A stretch of DNA of 5,802 nucleotides. Origin: Syntrophaceae bacterium (GTDB taxonomy: Bacteria > Desulfobacterota > Syntrophia > Syntrophales > UBA2210). The stretch is from NCBI GenBank assembly GCA_030619435.1, contig JAUXBI010000117.1, positions 1-5,802 on the forward strand, in the 5' to 3' direction. The notes beneath the pieces are model-generated. The model was not told the origin of the DNA, did not search any database, and saw only the letters and a list, made by a program, of their open reading frames with translations. A program made the position numbers and the translations under genes. Within the stretch, counting starts at the first letter, position 1. Every line of letters starts with the position of its first letter. Below are positions 1 to 5,802 of the stretch, piece by piece.

Positions 1-108
1 CTGGATAAGATGTTCGATTTTTATGAAGACTTAACAAGCGCTGAAAATAGCCCCTGGGAAAGAAAAGGATATGGAGAAAAACGGCGATATAATAGAGTTG
101 CAGCCTGA
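1..108 (+). CDS. C-terminal tail of an unidentified upstream gene (5' partial)
   Basis: Frame 1 is open from the first base to a TGA at 106-108, giving 35 residues beginning LDKMFDFYEDLTSAENSPWE and ending in a basic stretch (ERKGYGEKRRYNRVAA). The other two forward frames close within the first 35 bases, so if a gene runs into the window on this strand it uses this frame. The tail is charged and hydrophilic with no motif I recognise, so no function is offered. It overlaps the start of the metallohydrolase gene by 38 bp in a different frame, which would suggest the two are translated from one transcript. The fragment is short enough that an open frame by chance is possible. Moderate to low confidence. 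Confidence 0.4.
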   Translation: MDKMFDFYEDLTSAENSPWERKGYGEKRRYNRVAA

Positions 109-814
109 TATCTTCAGGATTAAAGGACATGGAACGAGCAGCCACAGTTACATCATCAAGGGAGATTATGCAAACCTCCTCATCGATTCCGGCGTTGATA
201 TTAATTTTCCTGTACTTCAGAAATCTCTTTTGAAGATCGGGTTGAAGATCAAGGATATAGATATAGTGGTCAATACTCATGAACATTTCGACCACATCGG
301 GGCCAATCGCTATTTTCAGGATCATGCTCTCATTGCCGCCCACCGCTTTGCAGCGACAAAGATAACCCTTGATGACAGATATGTGACTCTATACAAATCT
401 GCCGATCTGAATGAGATTCCGCTGAAAGTTCACCTCTGGCTGGAAAGCAAAAGTCGATTCGATCTCGGCAACTACAGCCTCAATATCATCCATACCCCCG
501 GCCATACCTCGGGCTCAATTTGCATTTACGAACCTGTCAGGAAGATCCTTTTTACGGGCGATACCGTCTTTGCCGGCGGGACACTTTCATACATAGCTGA
601 ATCAGGAAGCGTGGGTGATTATATCAATTCCATATTATCACTGGGCACGAGACAGATTCTTGAGATATACCCCGGACACGGTGAGATATCGAGAAATCCT
701 GAGGAGGATATGGAAAAGGCGGTTAAGAATGCTAAGGCGTTCTTAAAGAATGAAGATGATGTTGAGGTTGAGATCACCCGCTTTAAAGAAGACGGTATGC
801 TTCCCAACCCATAA
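71..814 (+). CDS. MBL-fold (metallo-beta-lactamase superfamily) metal-dependent hydrolase
   Basis: This 247-residue cytoplasmic protein has no signal peptide or membrane segment. It carries the full metal-binding set of the glyoxalase-II-like MBL fold: THEHFDH (H70, H72, D74, H75), the HTPGHTSGS loop (H145), FTGDT (D164) and YPGHGE (H203). All seven dinuclear-site ligands are therefore present and the enzyme should be active, probably on a thioester, ester or similar bond; the substrate cannot be read from sequence. Length fits the small single-domain members of the family, followed by a charged C-terminal helix (about 211-240). The ATG at 71 has AG-rich sequence in front (GGGAAAG at 56-62, about 8 bp spacing). 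A TTG at 98 is a possible alternative that would reduce the overlap with the upstream frame. The Pho box lies downstream of this gene, so nothing here places it in the phosphate regulon. The family call is secure, the specific role unknown. Confidence 0.93.
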   Translation: MEKNGDIIELQPDIFRIKGHGTSSHSYIIKGDYANLLIDSGVDINFPVLQKSLLKIGLKIKDIDIVVNTHEHFDHIGANRYFQDHALIAAHRFAATKITLDDRYVTLYKSADLNEIPLKVHLWLESKSRFDLGNYSLNIIHTPGHTSGSICIYEPVRKILFTGDTVFAGGTLSYIAESGSVGDYINSILSLGTRQILEIYPGHGEISRNPEEDMEKAVKNAKAFLKNEDDVEVEITRFKEDGMLPNP

Positions 815-857
815 TTTAGAGCATAATAGAAGGTGGGGGAGCTGTTTCTTCATCAAA

Positions 858-890
858 CCGTAATCAAATTGTAATCAAACTGTAACATTT
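858..890 (+). promoter_or_regulatory. Pho box (predicted PhoB-binding direct repeats) ahead of pstC
   Basis: Three head-to-tail 11-bp units lie in register: ACCGTAATCAA-like, ATTGTAATCAA-like and ACTGTAACATT-like. Their 7-bp cores are CCGTAAT (858-864), TTGTAAT (869-875) and CTGTAAC (880-886), each followed by an A/T-rich 4-bp linker. The known PhoB site is repeated CTGTCAT-like heptamers with 4-bp linkers, so the 11-bp period, the core and the orientation toward pstC all agree. Weaker partial matches in register occur at 847-853 (TCTTCAT) and 891-897 (CTGATGT). The site sits between the metallohydrolase gene and pstC, which points to induction of pstC onward when phosphate is scarce. PhoB itself is not in the window. 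Confidence 0.8.
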
Positions 891-896
891 CTGATG

Positions 897-902
897 TATC
901 TT
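897..902 (+). promoter_or_regulatory. Candidate -10 element downstream of the Pho box
   Basis: TATCTT matches the -10 consensus at four of six positions and begins 10 bp after the last repeat core, where PhoB-activated promoters, which lack a good -35, usually have their -10. Transcription would then start near 908-910, almost on the pstC ATG at 912. An alternative is TAACAT at 883-888, inside the third repeat, which would give a leader of about 17 nt if only the first two repeats are bound. The sequence does not decide between them. Confidence 0.3.
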
Positions 903-911
903 TCTTCGGTT

Positions 912-1799
912 ATGTCCAGACAACTTAAAGAAATAGTTATAAAGAATATCTTTTTTCTTTTTGCACTGGTTTCCATATTTATCCTGGGGCTTATCATTGT
1001 CTTTCTCTTTAGAGAGGGAGTGCCCATATTCAAGGTGGTTTCTGTCAAGGATTTTATCTTCGGCAACGAGTGGTATCCTACTTATGACCCGCCGGATTTT
1101 GGTATATGGCCTCTTATTGTTGGCTCCATTATCGTCACACTTTTTGCTTCATTGATAGCGGTTCCGCTGGGCATTCTTTCGGCGATCTATATTTCTGAGA
1201 TTGCCCCTCCCCTGATGAAAGAAATACTTAAACCTGTGATTGAGCTTCTTGCAGGTCTTCCTTCGGTTGTGCTTGGATTTTTCGGCATGGTAGTCATTGC
1301 CCCGTTCCTGCAAGAGACCTTTGATCTGCCTACAGGTCTGAATATAGTCAATGTGTCCATTCTGCTGGCCATTATGGCCGTTCCCACGATTTCGAGTATT
1401 TCAGAGGATGCCCTTTATTCTGTGCCGCGGGAGTTTAAAGAGGCTTCTTATGCCTTGGGTGCGACGAAGTTTGAAACCATTGTGAAGGTTATTGTTCCGG
1501 CGGCGCTTTCCGGTATCTCAACAGCCGTTATGCTGGGAATGGCAAGGGCTATAGGTGAAACGATGGTTGTTCTCATGGTGGCCGGTGGGGCTGCCGCCAT
1601 ACCGGAGAGTATCTTCGATTCCGTCAGGCCCATGCCGGCAAGTATTGCGGCAGAGATGGGAGAGGCCCCTTTCAGGAGCGATCATTACCACGCGCTTTTT
1701 GCGATAGGAGTTGTCCTTTTTTTTATGACACTATTTTTCAATCTGATTGCGGATTATATTTCAACCAAATTTAAAGAGGTAGGCACTGCAACGTTATGA
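912..1799 (+). CDS. pstC: Phosphate ABC transporter permease PstC
   Basis: PstC is one of the two inner-membrane channel subunits of the high-affinity phosphate importer PstSCAB. The product is 295 residues from ATG 912. One hydrophobic segment near the N-terminus (IFFLFALVSIFILGLIIVFLF) is followed by a soluble stretch with the PstC-like NEWYPTYDPPDFGIWPLIVG, then the five-helix permease core. The EAA loop that docks on the ATPase is clear (EASYALGATKFETIVKVIVP), followed by GMARAIGETM, typical of Pst permeases. I chose ATG 912 over the in-frame ATG 894 because 894 lies immediately at the Pho box and would overlap the promoter. Neither has a good ribosome-binding site, so the start is uncertain. 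The length is slightly below the roughly 319 residues of the E. coli protein. The TGA overlaps the pstA ATG by 4 bp, which implies translational coupling. Which permease is PstC and which PstA is supported by gene order and N-terminal sequence. Confidence 0.93.
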   Translation: MSRQLKEIVIKNIFFLFALVSIFILGLIIVFLFREGVPIFKVVSVKDFIFGNEWYPTYDPPDFGIWPLIVGSIIVTLFASLIAVPLGILSAIYISEIAPPLMKEILKPVIELLAGLPSVVLGFFGMVVIAPFLQETFDLPTGLNIVNVSILLAIMAVPTISSISEDALYSVPREFKEASYALGATKFETIVKVIVPAALSGISTAVMLGMARAIGETMVVLMVAGGAAAIPESIFDSVRPMPASIAAEMGEAPFRSDHYHALFAIGVVLFFMTLFFNLIADYISTKFKEVGTATL

Positions 1800-2722
1800 G
1801 TACGATTCAGATGATTTCCGAAGAAGAGGTTATAAGGTCTCCATCACACAGGAAAGCAATTTCAAATATGAAATGGCGCTATCTTAAGCAGAATCTGTTT
1901 TTGGGGGTTGTCCGGCTATCCGCTTTGATCATAGCGGTATCGCTTGGCGGATTCCTTTTTTATATATTTGTCAATGGAATAGGTGCGATCAGCTGGGATT
2001 TTCTTACCCTTCCGCCGAGGGATTCCATGACAAAGGGCGGCATTATGCCGGCAATCCTGGGGACATTTTATCTAACAACGGGGGCAATTATTATTGCGCT
2101 GCCGCTCGGGGTTCTGTCGGCTGTTTATCTTAGCGAGTATGCGAAGCAGGGCCCCGTGGTAAGAATTATCCGGATTGGCGTGAATTGTCTGGCCGGGGTT
2201 CCATCCATTGTTTTCGGGCTCTTCGGTCTGGGGCTCTTTGTGGTTTTTCTCCAGTTCGGCTCCTGTATCCTTTCGGGAGCATTGACCCTTGGTTTTCTGA
2301 TTCTGCCGACGATTATCGGGGCTTCTGAAGAGGCATTGAAAGCGGTGCCTCAGACATTCAGGGAGGCCTCGCTGGCTCTTGGTGTTTCCAGGTGGCAGAC
2401 GATTTTCAGGATTGTCCTGCCGAATGCACTGCCGGGGATATTGACCGGTTCCATTCTGGGTGTCGGTCGGGCGGCGGGTGAGACAGCGCCGATCATGTTT
2501 ACGGCAGCGGCATTCTTTACGGCAAAACTCCCCGCGTCGATCTTTGACGAGGTGATGGCGCTTCCCTACCACATCTATGTTCTGGCGACAGCGGGCACAC
2601 ATATTGAGCAGACCAGGCCGATTCAGTACGGGACAGCACTGGTACTTATTGCCCTGGTTTTAGGGATTGATTTGATTGCGATCATAATCAGGAGTTATAT
2701 GAGAAAGAAAAAAGGGTGGTAA
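1796..2722 (+). CDS. pstA: Phosphate ABC transporter permease PstA
   Basis: PstA is the second channel subunit, pairing with PstC in the inner membrane. The 308-residue product has a polar N-terminus of about 33 residues, a first membrane helix around 34-60, a soluble loop ([20 protein letters not shown]) characteristic of PstA, and then the permease core. The EAA motif is at about 190-209 ([20 protein letters not shown]), followed by [15 protein letters not shown], the PstA form of the conserved post-EAA segment; near the end come [10 protein letters not shown] and a basic C-terminal tail (YMRKKKGW). The ATG at 1796 is embedded in the pstC stop (ATGA). The nearest Shine-Dalgarno-like AGAGG (1775-1779) is 16 bp away, so initiation probably relies on coupling to pstC. 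A start at Met25 (1868) with AGGAAAG at 1850-1856 is a weaker alternative and would remove most of the polar N-terminal stretch. Length is close to the 296 residues of E. coli PstA. Confidence 0.95.
   Translation: MSTIQMISEEEVIRSPSHRKAISNMKWRYLKQNLFLGVVRLSALIIAVSLGGFLFYIFVNGIGAISWDFLTLPPRDSMTKGGIMPAILGTFYLTTGAIIIALPLGVLSAVYLSEYAKQGPVVRIIRIGVNCLAGVPSIVFGLFGLGLFVVFLQFGSCILSGALTLGFLILPTIIGASEEALKAVPQTFREASLALGVSRWQTIFRIVLPNALPGILTGSILGVGRAAGETAPIMFTAAAFFTAKLPASIFDEVMALPYHIYVLATAGTHIEQTRPIQYGTALVLIALVLGIDLIAIIIRSYMRKKKGW
2711..2719 (+). promoter_or_regulatory. Ribosome-binding site deciding the pstB start
   Basis: AAAGGGTGG lies 5 bp before the GTG at 2725, inside the last codons of pstA. The earlier in-frame GTG at 2716 is part of this purine-rich run and has only poly-A-rich sequence ahead of it. 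This favours initiation at 2725, giving a 2-bp gap from the pstA stop rather than a 7-bp overlap. Confidence 0.5.
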
Positions 2723-2724
2723 TC

Positions 2725-3486
2725 GTGCAAGATGACAGTATAATAAAAGTTAAGAATGTAAACTTTCATTATGGTGATTTCAAGGCTCTCACCGATATCA
2801 ATATGGATTTTGAAAAAAGCAGGGTTACTGCCCTGATCGGTCCGTCCGGTTGTGGTAAATCAACCCTTCTGAGGCTGCTCAATCGAATGAATGACCTCAT
2901 TGATGGAACTAGGGTGGAGGGTGAAGTTCTTTTTGAGGACAAGAATATTTATGACTCCAATGTTGATCCGGTTGAGATCAGAAGAAGAATCGGTATGGTC
3001 TTTCAGAAGCCGAACCCCTTTCCGAAATCGATTTTTAACAATATTATCTATGGGCCGAGGCTTTTGGGGGTAACAGGCAAAGGCGACCTGAGAGATTTAG
3101 CAGAGCAAAGTCTCAGGCAGGCTGTTCTCTGGGACGAGGTAAAGGATATCCTGGGTCAATCTGCCATGATGCTCTCCGGCGGGCAGCAGCAAAGGTTGTG
3201 TATTGCCAGGGCCTTGGCAATGAAACCGGATGTTCTGCTGATGGATGAACCTACGTCGGCGCTGGACCCGATCTCAACGGCGAAGATCGAGGAACTGATT
3301 GAAGGATTGAAGAAGCACTACACTATCATTATCGTAACACATAACATGCAACAGGCCGCACGGATTTCAGACTATACCGGCTTCTTCTATCTTGGGAAAC
3401 TAATAGAATATAATCTGACAGAAAAGCTCTTCACGACGCCGGATGTCAAACAGACGGAAGACTATATTACCGGGAGGTTTGGCTAA
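2725..3486 (+). CDS. pstB: Phosphate ABC transporter ATP-binding protein PstB
   Basis: PstB is the cytoplasmic ATPase that drives phosphate import through PstC/PstA. From GTG 2725 it is 253 residues, the usual length. All nucleotide-binding elements are intact (numbering from this start): Walker [10 protein letters not shown] (39-47), Q-loop FQKPNPFP (Gln94), signature [16 protein letters not shown] (from 150), Walker [14 protein letters not shown] (Asp174, Glu175) and the switch histidine in THN (His206). The [18 protein letters not shown] segment after the Q-loop and the [13 protein letters not shown] stretch are diagnostic of PstB among ABC ATPases, so this is not a generic importer subunit. 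The GTG at 2716 is an alternative start adding three residues. The gene follows pstA with almost no gap and ends 116 bp before phoU; that spacer contains a repeat-like element rather than a clear terminator. Confidence 0.97.
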   Translation: MQDDSIIKVKNVNFHYGDFKALTDINMDFEKSRVTALIGPSGCGKSTLLRLLNRMNDLIDGTRVEGEVLFEDKNIYDSNVDPVEIRRRIGMVFQKPNPFPKSIFNNIIYGPRLLGVTGKGDLRDLAEQSLRQAVLWDEVKDILGQSAMMLSGGQQQRLCIARALAMKPDVLLMDEPTSALDPISTAKIEELIEGLKKHYTIIIVTHNMQQAARISDYTGFFYLGKLIEYNLTEKLFTTPDVKQTEDYITGRFG

Positions 3487-3496
3487 GATATCTGCC

Positions 3497-3579
3497 CGTT
3501 CGGGGAACGAGCCCTACAAATAAAAAGTTCATCAACAGGCCGAGGGATGTAGGGGCCGATGCCCTCAGCGGCCCGTTCG
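3497..3579. repeat. REP-like degenerate inverted repeat between pstB and phoU
   Basis: The pstB-phoU spacer contains a GC-rich patch with several pairings. CCCTACA (3512-3518) is the exact inverse of TGTAGGG (3548-3554), and the surrounding 17-mers (3502-3518 and 3548-3564) match in inverted orientation at 13 of 17 positions. Smaller hairpins are CGTTC-GGG-GAACG (3497-3509) and GGGCCG/CGGCCC (3553-3558 with 3569-3574). GCCCGTTCG also occurs twice directly (3494-3502 and 3571-3579). Sequences starting TGTAGGGGC are a familiar dispersed intergenic repeat style in Deltaproteobacteria; calling this a decayed copy is an inference, since no second copy is in the window. There is no T-run after the hairpins, so it does not look like an intrinsic terminator. 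Confidence 0.45.
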
Positions 3580-3602
3580 ATTTTGTACGAGGTTATCATA
3601 AG

Positions 3603-4289
3603 ATGGAAGAAATAAGACATACCAGCACGCATTATGAAAGGGAACTCCAGTGGGTCAAGGAAAATCTCCTGTATCTCGGAGCTCTTGCCGAAAAGGCGAT
3701 ACAGGATGCCATGACGTCTCTTCTAGAAAGGAATTTAGATCTGGCACATGAGGTCATTGCCGCTGATGATAAGCTTAATAAACTGGATGCAGAGATTGAG
3801 GAAAAATGCATCCGTCTTTTGGCTTTGAGACAGCCTGCTGCGAGAGATTTGAGGTTTATTACCACCGCCATCAAAATTAATGGTCATCTGGAGAGGATCG
3901 GGGATATGGCGGTCAATATTGCTGAAAAGGCACTGATTTTAAATAAAGAGCCGCAGCTTAAACCGTATATCGATCTCCCACGGATGGCCGATATCACACG
4001 TGGAATGATCAGGGAGAGTCTCGACGCCCTGGTAAGAGAAGATTGTGATCTGGCCAATAAGGTCAGAAAAGATGATGAAATGGTGGACAACCTCAATGAT
4101 CAGATATTCCGGGAACTTCTCACGTATATGATAGAGGATCCACGGACGATCCACAGAGCGATTTTGATTACGCAGATATCGAAGAATCTGGAGAGGATCT
4201 CGGATCACGCGGAGAGTATCGCGGATATGGTTGTTTACATGGTTACCGGAAAGAGTGTGAGGCACCAGCTCCGTGGCGAAAAACATTAA
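3603..4289 (+). CDS. phoU: Phosphate-signalling regulator PhoU
   Basis: PhoU is a peripheral cytoplasmic protein that restrains phosphate import and, with the Pst transporter, keeps the PhoR kinase inactive when phosphate is plentiful. The 228-residue product is almost entirely helical and shows the two-fold repeat of the family: the first three-helix bundle covers about residues 15-115 and the second about 120-215. Each ends in the conserved acidic metal-cluster motif, HLERIGDMAVNIAE (Glu97, Asp101, Asn105) and NLERISDHAESIAD (Glu197, Asp201, Glu204). RDLRFITTAIKI in the first half is also typical. The length is near the usual 230-240 residues. The ATG at 3603 has GAGG at 3589-3592, 10 bp upstream. 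It lies after pstB in the normal order and could be read from the same transcript despite the repeat-like spacer, or from an unseen promoter. Confidence 0.96.
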   Translation: MEEIRHTSTHYERELQWVKENLLYLGALAEKAIQDAMTSLLERNLDLAHEVIAADDKLNKLDAEIEEKCIRLLALRQPAARDLRFITTAIKINGHLERIGDMAVNIAEKALILNKEPQLKPYIDLPRMADITRGMIRESLDALVREDCDLANKVRKDDEMVDNLNDQIFRELLTYMIEDPRTIHRAILITQISKNLERISDHAESIADMVVYMVTGKSVRHQLRGEKH

Positions 4290-4312
4290 AAATAGTTGAG
4301 CTAAAAAAACTT

Positions 4313-4347
4313 CCCCCTCCCCTAACCCCTCCCATCAGGGGAGGGGG
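4313..4347. repeat. GC-rich hairpin repeat with two competing 5' arms, between phoU and phoR
   Basis: CCCCCTCCCC (4313-4322) is the perfect inverse of GGGGAGGGGG (4338-4347), a 10-bp stem with a 15-nt loop. Inside the loop a second copy of the left arm, CCCCTCCC (4326-4333), can instead pair with GGGAGGGG (4339-4346) to give an 8-bp stem with a 5-nt loop. The two left arms are near-tandem 12-bp repeats of CCCCTCCCCTAA type. On the plus strand no T-run follows, so it is not a standard terminator for phoU. On the minus strand the stem is followed by AAG and seven T (the A-run at 4303-4309), which resembles a terminator facing the other way, although no minus-strand gene is nearby. Similar C/T-rich palindromes are common dispersed intergenic repeats in Deltaproteobacteria; this identity is inferred from memory of style. 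Confidence 0.6.
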
Positions 4348-4365
4348 ACACAAAGGAATTAACGT

Positions 4366-5802
4366 ATGAAAAACCGGTTATTTTACAGAATATTTGTGAC
4401 CTATCTCGTTATTATCGTACTGTCTATGGCGATCGTTGGGTTTCTGGTTGGTAAAGAGGTCAAGAACAAATTGATGGAAAAGATTGAATACGATCTGATT
4501 ACTTATGCCCGGATGATAAACCTCACTTCTCCGAAAAAAGAAATTGAAAAGAAGGTTGTCCAGTTAGCCAGGATATCCAATGCACGGATTACCCTGATTG
4601 ATACTGCGGGAAAAGTTCTGGCAGATTCAGAAAAGGATGTTTCCAGGATGGACAATCACCTGAACCGCCCGGAGATCGAGGAAGCGAAGGTTTTAGGTGA
4701 AGGAACCGCAACACGTTTCAGCCACACTCTTGGCGTGGATATGTTTTATGTTGCACTGCCTGTCAAGAGTGATTCCAGGGCAATTGGTTATATCAGACTG
4801 GCGCGTCCTCTTATCGAGATCAAAAATTCCGTAAGAAAATTGTACGGACTAATCTTTCAATCATTTGTTATCATCCTTGTCCTTTCATTTATGATTGCCT
4901 TTATATTTTTCTCCAGACTAACATCACCCATTCAGGAGATGGAGCAGTTTACCGAAAGGTTAAGAGAAGGTGAAGATCCGGGGACTCTTATGATCGATTC
5001 GAGTGATGAAATGGGAAGATTGGCCAGGAACATCAATTATATGGTCATGGAACTGCAGGAGAGGGTGCGGTATGCAGATGAAGAAAAGGGGAAAGTGGAG
5101 GCGACCTTTGCCAGCATGACTGATGGAGTGTTAGTACTCAACGGTCAGGATAAAATAGAAGCATTAAATGAGGCATTCAAAGGCATTTTTGGTGTCAGAT
5201 ATCGTGATATCATTGGCAAAACTCCGATTGAGGCGTTCAGGAATATTGAGCTGCAAAATGCCCTTGATCGTTTTAAGGAGACCAACGTGTCTGTTCCACA
5301 AGAAATCGCCCTGGGGAATGGAAAGCGAGTTATTCTGGATGTTAATATTGCGTCGATACATGGGCTTCCGTATGAAGAAGAAAAAACCATGATCGTCTTT
5401 CATGATGTTACCCGCCTTAAAAAACTGGAGAAGATGCGTGTAGATTTTGTGGCCAACATAACTCATGAGATAAAGACTCCTCTGACCGCTATTCTTGGAT
5501 TTATTGAAACTTTGCAGGAAGGAGCCCTTGAAGAGAAAGAAACGGCGAAGAAGTTTCTGGAAACCATTTACAGACACGCCGGTCGCCTGAACCGCTTGGT
5601 AGAAGACCTTTTAACTAGTTCCGATATCGAATTAGGAGAAATGAAGTTTTTCTTTGAGAGTGTTTCGCTAAGTGGTGTGGTTGAAAATGTCTTGCCGGTT
5701 ATTGAATCAAAAGCCGTGGAGAAGGGGCTTGTTATTGATAAGAATATCCCGGAGGAGCTTTCACCTATCAGGGCTGACAGGGATAGATTGGCCCAGATAT
5801 TA
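4366..5802 (+). CDS. phoR: Phosphate-regulon sensor histidine kinase PhoR (3' partial)
   Basis: This membrane sensor kinase would phosphorylate PhoB when phosphate is limiting. The window shows the first 479 codons with no stop. Layout: membrane helix 10-29; extracytoplasmic domain about 30-161 with the sCache-like LIDTAGKVLADSE (77-89); second helix about 162-183; HAMP linker about 184-237 (LTSPIQEMEQF, DEMGRLARNIN); PAS domain about 244-355 (ATFASMTDGVLVLN); HisKA from about 360 with the phospho-acceptor box VDFVANITHEIKTPLT, His367. The sequence stops at ADRDRLAQIL, just before the ATPase N-box, so only the start of the ATP-binding domain is seen. The start is well supported by AAAGGA at 4352-4357, 8 bp before the ATG. 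A sensor domain of about 130 residues is unlike the small periplasmic part of E. coli PhoR and closer to Firmicutes or deltaproteobacterial PhoR. Placement after phoU supports the PhoR call over a generic kinase. Confidence 0.9.
   Translation, partial: MKNRLFYRIFVTYLVIIVLSMAIVGFLVGKEVKNKLMEKIEYDLITYARMINLTSPKKEIEKKVVQLARISNARITLIDTAGKVLADSEKDVSRMDNHLNRPEIEEAKVLGEGTATRFSHTLGVDMFYVALPVKSDSRAIGYIRLARPLIEIKNSVRKLYGLIFQSFVIILVLSFMIAFIFFSRLTSPIQEMEQFTERLREGEDPGTLMIDSSDEMGRLARNINYMVMELQERVRYADEEKGKVEATFASMTDGVLVLNGQDKIEALNEAFKGIFGVRYRDIIGKTPIEAFRNIELQNALDRFKETNVSVPQEIALGNGKRVILDVNIASIHGLPYEEEKTMIVFHDVTRLKKLEKMRVDFVANITHEIKTPLTAILGFIETLQEGALEEKETAKKFLETIYRHAGRLNRLVEDLLTSSDIELGEMKFFFESVSLSGVVENVLPVIESKAVEKGLVIDKNIPEELSPIRADRDRLAQIL

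Noticed and set aside
815..857. Terminator after the metallohydrolase gene
   Set aside because: I could find no stem followed by a T-run in this stretch, which holds only a purine-rich run and a short T-rich patch.
894..911. pstC start at ATG 894
   Set aside because: It would begin 3 bp after the third Pho repeat and upstream of the best -10 candidate, so a Pho-induced transcript would not contain it; not excluded if transcription begins further upstream.
2072..2602. Minus-strand 176-codon open frame opposite pstA
   Set aside because: It lies wholly inside pstA, is extremely rich in Arg, Gln, Asn and Cys, and shows no recognisable domain; this is the expected antisense shadow of a hydrophobic membrane-protein gene.
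3939..4286. Minus-strand 115-codon open frame opposite phoU
   Set aside because: It is fully covered by phoU, whose two conserved acidic motifs are coded on the plus strand; no independent support.
4313..4347. Intrinsic terminator ending the pst-phoU transcript
   Set aside because: On the plus strand the stem is followed by ACACAAAGGAA rather than a T-run, so it lacks the second half of a rho-independent terminator.
4313..4347. CRISPR or tandem repeat array
   Set aside because: Only two near-identical 12-bp units exist, with no spacers of regular length; it is a single palindromic element.
5164..5577. Minus-strand 137-codon open frame opposite the PAS/HisKA part of phoR
   Set aside because: It is antisense to a well-supported kinase coding region, has no domain or ribosome-binding evidence, and is explained as a shadow frame.

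Overview
The window is a phosphate-uptake and phosphate-signalling locus with all genes on the plus strand. The order is tail of an unidentified gene, MBL-fold metallohydrolase, Pho box, pstC, pstA, pstB, repeat-like spacer, phoU, GC-rich hairpin spacer, phoR (cut by the window end). Base composition is moderate, Shine-Dalgarno sites are mostly AG-rich, and one GTG start is used. The protein character (short PstC/PstA without the larger insertions seen in some lineages, a PhoR with sCache-like sensor, HAMP, PAS and HisKA) together with TGTAGGGGC-type and CCCCTCCCCTAA-type intergenic repeats suggests a Gram-negative anaerobe of the former Deltaproteobacteria (Desulfobacterota, Syntrophales-like). 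That assignment is an inference from style, not from a marker gene.

Region by region: positions 1-108 hold the last 35 codons of an open frame that overlaps the next gene. Positions 71-814 encode a complete metallo-beta-lactamase-fold hydrolase of the glyoxalase-II-like type. The 815-911 spacer contains three head-to-tail 11-bp units that read as a PhoB-binding Pho box, ending only about 20 bp before the likely pstC start. pstC and pstA overlap by 4 bp (ATGA). pstB starts within or immediately after the end of pstA. A 116-bp spacer with REP-like inverted repeats separates pstB from phoU, and a 76-bp spacer with a very GC-rich hairpin separates phoU from phoR.

How the genes work together: PstC and PstA form the membrane channel of the high-affinity phosphate ABC importer and PstB is its ATPase. 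PhoU is the peripheral protein that links transporter state to the sensor kinase PhoR. PhoR would phosphorylate the response regulator PhoB, which would bind the Pho box ahead of pstC and close the loop. The two usual partners pstS (periplasmic phosphate-binding protein) and phoB are not in this window. phoB could lie just downstream of phoR or elsewhere. pstS is not at its common place ahead of pstC.

There is no gene-free stretch over 300 bases. I saw no tRNA, rRNA, CRISPR array, insertion sequence or sign of an undescribed system. The notable points are regulatory and structural: the Pho box crowding the pstC start, the missing pstS, and two repeat-like spacers.
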